This document shows, piece after piece, positions 6,648 through 13,899 of a DNA stretch of 14,276 nt; the stretch's first letter is position 1, and every line of letters starts with the position of its first letter. Below the pieces are notes generated by a model. The model made no database searches. It was not told where the DNA came from and saw nothing but the letters and a program-made list of their open reading frames with translations. The translations under genes and the position numbers were made by a program. Location of the stretch: the NCBI GenBank assembly GCA_900549845.1, contig URPT01000030.1, positions 1-14,276 of the forward strand, written 5' to 3'. Origin of the DNA: an uncultured Veillonella sp. GTDB lineage: Bacteria > Bacillota > Negativicutes > Veillonellales > Veillonellaceae.

Positions 6648-8825
6648 ATGATGAGTAAGAAGAAACAAGAGTTTGATATTACCGGTATGCACTGTGCTGC
6701 TTGTGTAAAGCGCGTTGAAAATGTTGTTTCTAAGATCGATGGCGTAGAATCTGTAAAGGTTAATCTGCTCACTCGAAAGGGGAGCGTAGAATACAAAGAT
6801 GGTTCTACAGTAGAACCACAACAAATTATCGATGCCATTACGAATATTGGTTTTGGTGCTGCAGAAGCTGATGAAACAAAGCAAGAAATAGAAAAGGTTA
6901 ATTTAAAACCTCATATTACGCGTCTTATCATTGCTGCTTGTATGGCTGTACCGATGATGATTAACATGACATTACATCGCTTTGGTATTCAAGCCTTGCC
7001 TGTATGGGTAGAGTTTATTCTAGCTACCATTGCTCAATTCGGTCCGGGTCTTATGTTCTATAAGAGTGCGTGGAGTGCGGTGAAGAATGGCGCTCTTACT
7101 ATGGATGTTCTAGTTGTAATGGGCACAACTGTTGCTTATCTATTCAGTATTTTCAACTGGCAATTCCACCCAGAACTAGGTCCCCATGGTATTTACTTTG
7201 AAACCTCAGCTTGGCTCATTACTTTCATCCTTCTTGGTAAACTCTTAGAAGAAATTGCTAAGGGGCGTACCTCTGAAGCGCTTCAAAAATTGATCGCCTT
7301 GCAACCGGCAACAGCTCATGTGTTGCGCGATGGTGAGTTTGTAGATATTCCTACATCCAAGGTAGTAGCAGGTGATATCTTACAAGTTCGAGCAGGCGAA
7401 AAAATTCCAGTAGATGGTACTATTACTGAAGGCTATTCTACTGTAGACGAAGCTATGCTTACAGGTGAAAGCTTGCCTGTAGAAAAACAAGTCGGCTCTG
7501 AAGTTATTGGGGCCACCATTAACTTGAGTGGTGCTTTCACGATGGAAGCGAAACGTATTGGCTCTGATACAATGCTGTCCCAAATTATCAAGGTCGTAGA
7601 GGAAGCTCAAACCTCTAAGGCAAGCATTCAACGTATTGCAGATATTGTTGCTCAATATTTTGTGCCTGCCGTTATTGGCCTTGCTGTTTTGACCGGCCTC
7701 GTATGGTACTTCATTATGGGCGACTCTATTAATGTAGCTCTCATTAATGCTACAGCAGTGCTTGTTATCGCTTGTCCTTGTGCACTTGGTCTCGCTACAC
7801 CAACATCTATTATGGTAGGCTCTGGCTTAGGTGCGGAGCATGGTGTTCTCATCAAGAGTGCAGAATATCTTGAAAAAGCTGGTAAACTCGATGCCATCGT
7901 TATGGATAAAACTGGCACTCTTACACAAGGTGTTCTCGATGTAACGGCTTTCAAAAATTATAATGGTGATGAAAGTATAAATATGTCCCTAATGATGGCC
8001 CTTGAAAGTGGTACATCGCATCCAATTGCAAAGGCCATGGTTTATTATGGCGAAGATCATGGTTATAAAGGTAAAGCTGTAGAACTTGAAAGCTTTGGTG
8101 ATGTACCTGGTAAAGGTTTGCAAGGCGCTTATCAAGGCGTGTCGGTACAACTTGGTCATAGTCGCTGGATGTCTGAATTAGGTTATGATTTAAGTGCCGT
8201 CCAAGATGATATTTTACACTATGAAGAACAAGGTGCATCTGTATCTGTTCTCGCTGTAGATGGTGTCATCAGTGCCTTATGGGCTGTAGAAGATGAATTA
8301 CGTTCTGAAACTATTGAGGTGGTAAAAGAATTACAGTCTCAAGGTATCGATGTGTGGATGCTTACAGGTGATAATCGTCGCACAGCTCAATATATTGCAA
8401 AACAAGCGGGCATTACTCACGTTATTGCAGAAGTCTTGCCTCAAGATAAAGCTAGCAAAGTAAAAGAGTTACAAGATAAAGGTCTCGTAGTGGGCATGGT
8501 TGGTGATGGTATCAATGATGCACCAGCTCTTGTAACGGCAGATATTGGCTTTGCCATTGGCAGTGGTACAGATATTGCCGTAGAGGCAGCAGATATCGTT
8601 CTTGTAAGAAATGATTTACACACACTAGTACAAGCAGTACGCCTCAGCCGTAAGACAATGACTAATATTAAACAAAATCTATTCTGGGCATTGATCTTTA
8701 ACTGCATTGGTATTCCATTGGCTGCTATCGGTGCATTAAATCCTATGATTGCAGGCACAGCAATGGCATTTAGCTCTGTAACCGTTGTGGGTAACTCTCT
8801 TCGTTTGAAACGAGCTAAGATTTAA
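6648..8825 (+). CDS. copA: Copper-exporting P1B-type ATPase
   Basis: A 725-residue heavy-metal P-type ATPase, most likely exporting Cu(I) across the inner membrane. Order of domains: one HMA metal-binding domain with GMHCAAC (Cys16, Cys19); membrane segments from ~90; actuator TGES at 272-275; the ion-path motif CPC at 376-378; phosphorylation site DKTGT with Asp420; His458-Pro459 of the nucleotide domain; TGDN and GDGIND hinge at 619-624; and a C-terminal membrane pair containing F684-N685 and MAFSS at 706-710. CPC plus MxxSS points to the Cu(I) subgroup (P1B-1), although the usual Tyr-Asn is Phe-Asn here. The start at 6648 or 6651 (ATGATG) has only a weak AAGAAGTG site. No copZ, csoR or copY lies beside it, so regulation would be by an unlinked factor, perhaps through the leader repeats. 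Confidence 0.95.
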   Translation: MMSKKKQEFDITGMHCAACVKRVENVVSKIDGVESVKVNLLTRKGSVEYKDGSTVEPQQIIDAITNIGFGAAEADETKQEIEKVNLKPHITRLIIAACMAVPMMINMTLHRFGIQALPVWVEFILATIAQFGPGLMFYKSAWSAVKNGALTMDVLVVMGTTVAYLFSIFNWQFHPELGPHGIYFETSAWLITFILLGKLLEEIAKGRTSEALQKLIALQPATAHVLRDGEFVDIPTSKVVAGDILQVRAGEKIPVDGTITEGYSTVDEAMLTGESLPVEKQVGSEVIGATINLSGAFTMEAKRIGSDTMLSQIIKVVEEAQTSKASIQRIADIVAQYFVPAVIGLAVLTGLVWYFIMGDSINVALINATAVLVIACPCALGLATPTSIMVGSGLGAEHGVLIKSAEYLEKAGKLDAIVMDKTGTLTQGVLDVTAFKNYNGDESINMSLMMALESGTSHPIAKAMVYYGEDHGYKGKAVELESFGDVPGKGLQGAYQGVSVQLGHSRWMSELGYDLSAVQDDILHYEEQGASVSVLAVDGVISALWAVEDELRSETIEVVKELQSQGIDVWMLTGDNRRTAQYIAKQAGITHVIAEVLPQDKASKVKELQDKGLVVGMVGDGINDAPALVTADIGFAIGSGTDIAVEAADIVLVRNDLHTLVQAVRLSRKTMTNIKQNLFWALIFNCIGIPLAAIGALNPMIAGTAMAFSSVTVVGNSLRLKRAKI

Positions 8826-8876
8826 TTTAATTTGTATCTTATAACATATAATATTTGATAGAGTTGATTAAAGTTT

Positions 8877-8910
8877 ATAAAGCACCTATACCATGGTATA
8901 GGTGCTTTAT
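8877..8910. terminator. Perfect 34-base palindromic terminator after copA
   Basis: Bases 8877-8910 are a perfect palindrome with 17-base halves, core GCACCTATACCATGGTATAGGTGC. As RNA it gives a stem of about 15 base pairs with a CATG loop, then TTTATTTTAAA. The symmetry gives T-rich tails on both strands, but only the upstream gene needs it. Confidence 0.9.
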
Positions 8911-8970
8911 TTTAAATCTGACTATATATTTAAATCCTATGAAATTAGTGTTTTTAGACAGAGTGAGATT

Positions 8971-8979
8971 TGTTATACT
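8971..8979 (+). promoter_or_regulatory. Extended -10 promoter for the ECF S component
   Basis: TGTTATACT supplies a TGn extension plus TATACT. The TAGACA at 8955-8960 is too close (13 bases) to serve as a -35, so recognition would rest on the extended -10. The leader is only about 30 bases, too short for a riboswitch. Confidence 0.5.
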
Positions 8980-9016
8980 AAATATAGTTATTCAGCTAAA
9001 AGAGAGGAGCTAGATT

Positions 9017-9544
9017 ATGAAATTAAAGACGCGCGATATTGTATATATCGGATTTATTGCTGCCTTATGTGCAGTAGCAACAACAATTCGCATTGAAATA
9101 CCAGGTGGTGCTATGGTTCATTTAGGATCTGCCGCATTATTTACATCATCCATTCTATTTGGTGGTTTATATGGTGGTTTAGGAGCGGCGATTGGCTCCG
9201 CATTATTTGATCTTTTTGGTGGTCATACACAGTATATTGTATTCTCGTTCTTTATTAAAGGTATTGCGGGCCTTATTGTTGGCGGTATGACAGCAGGCTA
9301 TTTGCCACCATCCATTACAAAGCCAACAGCATCCTTTACACGTATTTTGAGTGCTTTAATTATTGGCACAATTTGGACTGCCTTTGGTTATTTCCTTGCA
9401 TGGTGGTTTGTTCTTGAAAGTGCAGCAGTAGCGGCAAGTAAAATTCAATATTCTTTGATTACAAGTGCAGCTGGTATTGTGGTAGCTATCGTATTGACAC
9501 CTAAATTGCAATCTGTAGTTCGTAGATTATTTACAAAGAATTAA
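9017..9544 (+). CDS. ECF transporter S component (substrate-binding membrane protein)
   Basis: A 175-residue, very hydrophobic protein of the ECF-transporter S-component type, which binds a vitamin or precursor in the membrane and associates with a shared EcfA-EcfA'-EcfT energiser. Likely membrane segments lie near residues 8-26, 36-53, 55-70, 74-93, 108-131 and 143-163, the six-helix count of the family. Recognisable features are an N-terminal KTRDIVYIGFIAALCAV and the stretch MVHLGSAALFTSSILFGG followed by ALFDLFGG. These recall S components predicted for hydroxymethylpyrimidine or pyridoxine-type substrates, but I cannot fix the substrate. The ATG at 9017 has AGAGGAG 7 bases upstream. No ecfA or ecfT is nearby, so it would use an energiser encoded elsewhere. 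A strong terminator follows. Confidence 0.85.
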   Translation: MKLKTRDIVYIGFIAALCAVATTIRIEIPGGAMVHLGSAALFTSSILFGGLYGGLGAAIGSALFDLFGGHTQYIVFSFFIKGIAGLIVGGMTAGYLPPSITKPTASFTRILSALIIGTIWTAFGYFLAWWFVLESAAVAASKIQYSLITSAAGIVVAIVLTPKLQSVVRRLFTKN

Positions 9545-9622
9545 ATAGAGTAACTAATGATAAATTACTAAAAACTATATATTGCTAACTAATAACTAAT
9601 AATCCAAAATTGATCATTAGGC

Positions 9623-9682
9623 ATAAATAAAAGAGTCTCCCTTAACTTATGTATTCAAGTTAAAGGAGACTCTTTTATTTAT
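9623..9682. terminator. Long bidirectional terminator between convergent genes
   Basis: Arms 9623-9648 and 9657-9682 pair over 26 positions with a single C/A mismatch, loop ATGTATTC. Core AGAGTCTCC / GGAGACTCT, flanked by A- and T-rich runs on both sides, so it can end both the S-component gene and the convergent oxidoreductase gene. Confidence 0.93.
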
Positions 9683-9712
9683 TATATTAGATTATGTAGT
9701 TACTATTCTTAC

Positions 9713-11038
9713 CTAGAAATTACAGAGATCATTTAAATTTTCTGCCATTGTAGGATGTGTGAAGATTTGGTTCTTGAAATATGTATACGGAATGTTGTTA
9801 TCCATAGCTACTTTAATCATGTTAATCAATTCTTCGGCACTTTGGGAATAGAGTGTAGCACCGAGGATTAAATTGCTTTCCGCATCTACCACAATTTTGA
9901 AAGCCCCTTTAAGGTTGTCATTTACATGAGCCCTTGGCATAGTGGCTACAAGCATTTCCTTCGTTTTAACAGTGTAACCTTTATTAATAGCATCCTCTTC
10001 TGTAAGACCAACACGAGCGAGTGGAGGTGTTAAGAAGGTGGTGTAAGGAATGTTTTTGCGATCTTTTAATGTATAGTGACCATTACCTGTAAGGGCACCA
10101 AATACGATGCGGAAGTCATCGAGAGAAATGTAGGTAAATTGCGGACCACCGTTTACATCGCCTACAGCATATACACCTGGAACGGAGCTTTCACAAGTAT
10201 CATTTACTACGATTGCACCGCGTTCATTAGTAGTAATATCCGTGTTTTCTAAACCAATATTTGTAGTATTCGGTCTGCGACCTGTAGCATAGAGAACAGC
10301 ATCAAAGGTATAGTTTTCATTATTAGCAGTGATAACAGGCTTGTTGCCGTCATTAGATACAGAATTTAGTGTAACAGAGTTTAAAATAGTAATGCCTTGT
10401 TCCGCTAAGTATTCATTAGCTAATTCTTGAACGATAGGTTCTTCGCGTTTTAAAATGTTAGCCTCAATATTGAATACAGTAACCTTTGTACCTAGTTTAG
10501 CGTATAGGCTAGCAAATTCTAGGCCAATAGGACCGGCGCCAATAATACCTAATGTACTAGGTTGAGGGGATAAATGTTGAATTTCTGTACTATTATAGAA
10601 ACCTGATGCGGTATCGATACCATCAATGTTAGGTTTAATGGCTACAGCCCCTGTATTGATGATAATTGTGTCACCAGATAAAACAATTTTATCTTCCCCA
10701 GCTGTAACGGCGATTTCTTTATTACTAATGAATTCGCCATGTCCAGTATATACATCGACATGTTCATTTGTATCTAACATACCGAAGTTTTTATTACGTA
10801 AACGAGATGTAACAACCTCTCGTTGGTTTAGTACTTGATCGTAAGATAAGCCTTTAGATGCGGCCACAATCATCGTCTTAGTAGGAATACATGCAATATT
10901 AATGCATGTGCCACCATACATGAGTGGATTTTCTTCAATCATGGCTACAGATTTGCCCATAGAGCCAAATTTAGCAGCCAATGTTTTACCAGCTTTGCCG
11001 AAACCTAGGACGATAAGATCATAATGTTTGGTATTCAT
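9713..11038 (-). CDS. rclA: RclA-like flavoprotein disulfide reductase (probable hypothiocyanous acid reductase)
   Basis: A 441-residue member of the FAD-dependent pyridine nucleotide-disulfide oxidoreductases. The N-terminal FAD fold has LGFGKAGKTLA, followed by the redox-active pair Cys45-Cys50 in YGGTCINIACIPTKT; the second nucleotide fold has IIGAGPIGLEF (G167, G169, G172); YAVGDVNGG binds FAD; and the C-terminal dimerisation domain ends with FTHPTMAENL, giving the His428-Glu433 dyad. The segments FGKAGKTLA, LRNKNF, FTYISLDDFRIV and TPPLARVGLTEE resemble E. coli RclA more than mercuric or lipoamide reductases. RclA and its streptococcal counterpart are known to reduce hypothiocyanous acid, and E. 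coli RclA was also reported to reduce Cu(II). AGGAGG lies 7 bases before the ATG at 11038. It stands alone, without rclR, rclB or rclC. Confidence 0.88.
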   Translation of the reverse strand: MNTKHYDLIVLGFGKAGKTLAAKFGSMGKSVAMIEENPLMYGGTCINIACIPTKTMIVAASKGLSYDQVLNQREVVTSRLRNKNFGMLDTNEHVDVYTGHGEFISNKEIAVTAGEDKIVLSGDTIIINTGAVAIKPNIDGIDTASGFYNSTEIQHLSPQPSTLGIIGAGPIGLEFASLYAKLGTKVTVFNIEANILKREEPIVQELANEYLAEQGITILNSVTLNSVSNDGNKPVITANNENYTFDAVLYATGRRPNTTNIGLENTDITTNERGAIVVNDTCESSVPGVYAVGDVNGGPQFTYISLDDFRIVFGALTGNGHYTLKDRKNIPYTTFLTPPLARVGLTEEDAINKGYTVKTKEMLVATMPRAHVNDNLKGAFKIVVDAESNLILGATLYSQSAEELINMIKVAMDNNIPYTYFKNQIFTHPTMAENLNDLCNF

Positions 11039-11081
11039 ACAATACCTCCTATCTTTTATATTGAAAATATTAGATATCCTT

Positions 11082-11090
11082 ATTATAGCA
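11082..11090 (-). promoter_or_regulatory. Promoter (extended -10) for the RclA-like gene
   Basis: On the minus strand TGCTATAAT gives a perfect TATAAT with TGn extension. The region at a 17-base spacing reads CTTTTA, a weak -35. The leader is about 37 bases. Confidence 0.6.
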
Positions 11091-11158
11091 TATTTGAGTA
11101 TATATAAAAGTAAAATATGAAAATAATTATCTATAATTTAGATGTTAAGTATTTTTAC

Positions 11159-11187
11159 TTGACACATCTTTTTTTATACTGTACCAT
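11159..11187 (+). promoter_or_regulatory. Promoter for the ylxM-ffh-rpsP operon
   Basis: Perfect TTGACA at 11159-11164 with TACCAT (4 of 6) at 11182-11187, spacing 17. It would give a leader of about 35 bases that includes the GGAGGTGG site before ylxM. Confidence 0.6.
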
Positions 11188-11227
11188 ATGTAAAGTAATA
11201 TGACTTGACAGTGATGGAGGTGGCGAA

Positions 11228-11563
11228 ATGGAAGAACGAGTGCTTATAAGTTTGCTCTTGGATTTCTATGGGCCATTATTGACGGACAAGCAACGCATGT
11301 CCTTACAACTTCACCACGAAGACGACATGTCCCTTGGAGAAATCGCTGAGGAACTAGGCGTATCACGGCAGGCTGTACACGATAACTTGCAGCGTGCTCG
11401 ACACATTTTAAATGATTACGAATCAAAGTTGCACTTGGTAGAACAATATGAACAGCGTGAAGGTTTGCTTTCACAGTTGAAAGAAACCTTGCCTGAAGAG
11501 GTTCTAGCTGAAACTAAGGTGCAGAAAGTATTGGCGCAAATGGAGGGATATTATGGCATTTGA
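11228..11563 (+). CDS. ylxM: YlxM/p13-like SRP-associated HTH protein
   Basis: A 111-residue protein of the YlxM family, encoded beside ffh in many Firmicutes and Mollicutes and reported in streptococci to modulate the signal recognition particle GTPases. A sigma-70 region-4-like helix-turn-helix lies at about residues 34-60 (SLGEIAEELGVSRQAVHDN); the rest is charged and helical. The ATG at 11228 has GGAGGTGG about 8 bases upstream. Its end overlaps the start of ffh by 11 bases, so the two are probably translationally coupled. It is the first gene of the operon here. Name rests on family resemblance and context, which agree. Confidence 0.94.
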   Translation: MEERVLISLLLDFYGPLLTDKQRMSLQLHHEDDMSLGEIAEELGVSRQAVHDNLQRARHILNDYESKLHLVEQYEQREGLLSQLKETLPEEVLAETKVQKVLAQMEGYYGI

Positions 11564-12905
11564 TAGCTTGTCAGAAAAACTGCAAGAAGCCTTTCAATCC
11601 TTGAAGGGGAAGGGCAAAATTACTGAAGATGATGTCAATCTTGCGTTGCGTCAAGTGCGTACTGCATTACTAGAAGCAGACGTTAACTTTATGGTTGCGA
11701 AGGACTTCGTTAAGTCCATTAAGGAAAAGGCCCTTGGTGAAGAGGTGTTCGGTTCCTTGAATCCAGCACAAACGGTTATTAAAATCGTAAATGACGAGTT
11801 AACGGCGTTATTGGGCGGTACACAAAGTCGTATCATGATTTCCAGTAAGCCACCAACAATTATTATGCTCGTTGGTTTACAAGGTGCTGGTAAAACTACT
11901 ACAGCTGGTAAGTTGGCAGTATACCTTCGCAAACAAGGTAAACATCCAATGCTCGTAGCGGCCGACGTATATCGTCCAGCTGCGATTACTCAATTGCAAG
12001 TTGTAGGTAAGCAAATCGATATCCCAGTATTTGCTGATGAAACACCTGGTGCCAATCCAGTAGACATTGCACGCCGCGCTGTAGAGCAAAGCACGCATAT
12101 GTTGAAAGATGTTGTTATCATCGATACAGCTGGTCGCTTGGCTATAGACGAAGTCCTTATGGATGAGTTATCCAACATTAAAGCCGCTGTTCGACCTCAT
12201 GAAATTCTACTCGTTGTAGACTCCATGATCGGTCAAGATGCGGTAACAACGGCACAAACGTTTAATGAAAAATTAGGCGTTGACGGTGTTATCCTCACTA
12301 AACTCGATGGTGATGCGCGCGGTGGTGCTGCATTATCCATCAAAGCTGTAACAGGCTTGCCAATTAAGTTCACTGGTGTGAGCGAAAAAATGGATGGTTT
12401 CGATGTATTCTATCCAGACCGCATGGCTTCTCGTATTCTCGATTTGGGCGACTTTAAAACATTGATTGAAAATGTACAAGGTGCTATCGACGAAGAAGAA
12501 GCTCGTGAAATGGCTAAGAAAATGGCGAAAAATAATTTCACCTTGGATGACTTCTTGAAACAGATGAACCAAGTAAGAAAGTTAGGGCCATTACAAAATA
12601 TTATTGGTATGTTGCCAGGCATGGGACAAATTAAGGATCAATTGAAAGACCTTGATTTGAACAGTAAAGAGGTGCGCCGTATTGAGGCTATCATTACATC
12701 CATGACGGCAGCAGAGCGAGAAAATCCAAGTATTCTTAATGGTTCTCGCCGCAAGCGTATTGCATTAGGTTCCGGTACTCAGGTACAAGATGTAAATCGC
12801 TTGTTGAAACAATTTGAAGAAGCGCGGAAGATGATGAAGCGCATGCAAGGTTTACGTGGCGGTAAGGGCGGCTTCCCAGGAATGCCTAAATTACCGTTTA
12901 TGTAA
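11553..12905 (+). CDS. ffh: Signal recognition particle protein, SRP54 GTPase
   Basis: Protein subunit of the signal recognition particle; with 4.5S/6S RNA it binds signal peptides on ribosomes and, with FtsY, delivers them to the membrane. The 450-residue product has the N domain (1-~95), the G domain with P-loop GLQGAGKTTTAGK (108-120), DVYRPAA, DTAGRL (191-196) and TKLDGDARGG (249-258), and the methionine-rich M domain (~330-450) with IIGMLPGMGQ and the RNA-binding SRRKRIALGSG. The tail is rich in Gly and Met (MMKRMQGLRGGKGGFPGM). Length is typical. The ATG at 11553 has GGAGGG upstream, inside ylxM. The RNA partner gene is not in the window. Confidence 0.99.
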   Translation: MAFDSLSEKLQEAFQSLKGKGKITEDDVNLALRQVRTALLEADVNFMVAKDFVKSIKEKALGEEVFGSLNPAQTVIKIVNDELTALLGGTQSRIMISSKPPTIIMLVGLQGAGKTTTAGKLAVYLRKQGKHPMLVAADVYRPAAITQLQVVGKQIDIPVFADETPGANPVDIARRAVEQSTHMLKDVVIIDTAGRLAIDEVLMDELSNIKAAVRPHEILLVVDSMIGQDAVTTAQTFNEKLGVDGVILTKLDGDARGGAALSIKAVTGLPIKFTGVSEKMDGFDVFYPDRMASRILDLGDFKTLIENVQGAIDEEEAREMAKKMAKNNFTLDDFLKQMNQVRKLGPLQNIIGMLPGMGQIKDQLKDLDLNSKEVRRIEAIITSMTAAERENPSILNGSRRKRIALGSGTQVQDVNRLLKQFEEARKMMKRMQGLRGGKGGFPGMPKLPFM

Positions 12906-12910
12906 TACAT

Positions 12911-12933
12911 GGGCAGGGGCGCTGAACCTGTCC
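12911..12933 (+). other. Hairpin in the ffh-rpsP intergenic region
   Basis: GGGCAGG at 12911-12917 pairs with CCTGTCC at 12927-12933 (one G-U) around a 9-base loop GGCGCTGAA. It has no T run and precedes the rpsP ribosome binding site by 15 bases, so it is more likely an mRNA stability, processing or translational element than a terminator. Confidence 0.45.
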
Positions 12934-12964
12934 ACCCATATCAGTATAAGGAGGTGAATTTCAC

Positions 12965-13228
12965 ATGTTAAAAATTCGTTTGACTCGTTTAGGTGCTAAA
13001 AAAGCTCCTTTCTACCGTATCGTTGTTGCTGACGCACGTGCTCCACGTGAAGGTCGTCCTGTTGACACTATTGGTCAATATGATGCTACTAAACAACCAG
13101 CTATCGTTAATGTAGACGAAGAAAAAGCTTTGGCTTGGTTAGCTAAAGGTGCTCAGCCTACTGACACTGTTCGCTCCTTGTTCAAAAAACAAGGCGTTAT
13201 GCAAAAATTTGCTGACGCTAAAAAGTAA
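12965..13228 (+). CDS. rpsP: 30S ribosomal protein bS16
   Basis: Small-subunit ribosomal protein bS16, needed for early assembly of the 30S body. The 87-residue product shows the full family pattern: KIRLTRLGAKKAPFYRIVVA at the start, DARAPREGRPVDTIGQYD in the middle, and WLAKGAQPTDTVRSLFKKQG near the end. Length is usual. The ATG at 12965 has a very strong AAGGAGGTG 8 bases upstream, fitting a highly expressed ribosomal protein. It is in the operon after ffh, 59 bases downstream, and before khpA. Confidence 0.99.
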   Translation: MLKIRLTRLGAKKAPFYRIVVADARAPREGRPVDTIGQYDATKQPAIVNVDEEKALAWLAKGAQPTDTVRSLFKKQGVMQKFADAKK

Positions 13229-13249
13229 TTAATAGAGAGGCATACTGTG

Positions 13250-13477
13250 ATGATAGAATTAATTTCATTAATTGCGAAATCATTAGTGAAGCAGCCTGAT
13301 GCCGTATCTGTTACCATGGTCCAAAAGGGGAATATGGAAGTTTACGAACTTCATGTAGCCCCAGAGGATATGGGCAAAGTCATCGGAAAGCAAGGACGAA
13401 TAGCGAAAGCGATTCGCGCTGTGGTGAAAGCGGCGGCTATTAAAGAGAACAAAAAGATATCTGTTGATATTGTCTAA
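13250..13477 (+). CDS. khpA: KH-domain RNA-binding protein KhpA (YlqC)
   Basis: A 75-residue single KH-domain protein. The RNA-binding GxxG loop is GKQG at residues 46-49 within MGKVIGKQGRIAKAIRAVV. In Firmicutes KhpA pairs with KhpB (Jag/EloR) and affects cell length and envelope synthesis; in some species it binds many RNAs. Two starts compete: GTG at 13247 and ATG at 13250, directly adjacent. AGAGAGG is 6 bases before the GTG and 9 before the ATG; ATG is preferred on codon strength. Position between rpsP and ylqD is the usual one, suggesting co-expression with ribosome assembly factors. Confidence 0.96.
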   Translation: MIELISLIAKSLVKQPDAVSVTMVQKGNMEVYELHVAPEDMGKVIGKQGRIAKAIRAVVKAAAIKENKKISVDIV

Positions 13478-13491
13478 AAGGGAGTATTCCA

Positions 13492-13899
13492 ATGGAAGAA
13501 ATGACATTACGTGTCCCTGTAGCAGTAAAAGCAAAAGTAACAGAAGACTTGAAAGCGAAAATTGTATCTGATTTTGAAACTCGCCTTGATATGGTGAATA
13601 AAGATTTGGAAGCAATTGAGTTTCAAGCTCAACGTATTTTGGCTGATGCGGCTAAAGTTGATGCTACAAGTCTTACTGCAATTCGTCAACAAATCGACGA
13701 AGAGAAAAATAAACGCTTGGCTTTCAAAGAAGAAGTAACAGCTAAATTGAAAGACGCTCAAGAATTGTCCTTAGGAACTGAAATTCCTCAAGGTACATTA
13801 GAGCAAACAGTTACCGTTAAAATCGGGGATAATTTGGATGCCATGATGGGCGCTGAAATCCTATTAGAGGACGGTAAAATCGTTGCGTTTCGTCAATAA
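13492..13899 (+). CDS. ylqD: YlqD family protein
   Basis: A 135-residue protein of the YlqD family, found between khpA and rimM in many Firmicutes; its function is unknown. The N-terminal part begins with a short beta-like stretch (TLRVPVAVKAKVT). Residues ~18-95 are charged and predicted helical, likely a coiled coil. The C-terminal part (EQTVTVKIGDNLDAMMGAE) looks like a small beta domain ending LEDGKIVAFRQ. The ATG at 13492 has AAAGGGAG 8 bases upstream. Its stop overlaps the rimM start by one base (TAATG), implying coupled translation. Confidence 0.9.
   Translation: MEEMTLRVPVAVKAKVTEDLKAKIVSDFETRLDMVNKDLEAIEFQAQRILADAAKVDATSLTAIRQQIDEEKNKRLAFKEEVTAKLKDAQELSLGTEIPQGTLEQTVTVKIGDNLDAMMGAEILLEDGKIVAFRQ

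Noticed and set aside
8955..8979. TAGACA with TATACT as a standard promoter for the S component
   Set aside because: The 13-base spacing is too short; only the extended -10 element was kept.
8877..9016. Riboswitch before the ECF S component
   Set aside because: The leader after the proposed promoter is about 30 bases, and the only strong hairpin upstream is the copA terminator.
8902..9096. 64-codon open frame overlapping the start of the ECF S component
   Set aside because: Begins inside a terminator, has no ribosome binding site and runs out of frame into the S-component gene.
9713..11038. Mercuric reductase or dihydrolipoamide dehydrogenase
   Set aside because: There is no N-terminal HMA domain, no C-terminal Cys pair, no dehydrogenase complex nearby, and the diagnostic segments match RclA better.
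11205..11210. Second TTGACA upstream of ylxM
   Set aside because: It is 17 bases before the start codon, so its -10 would fall on the coding sequence; it is not a useful promoter for ylxM.
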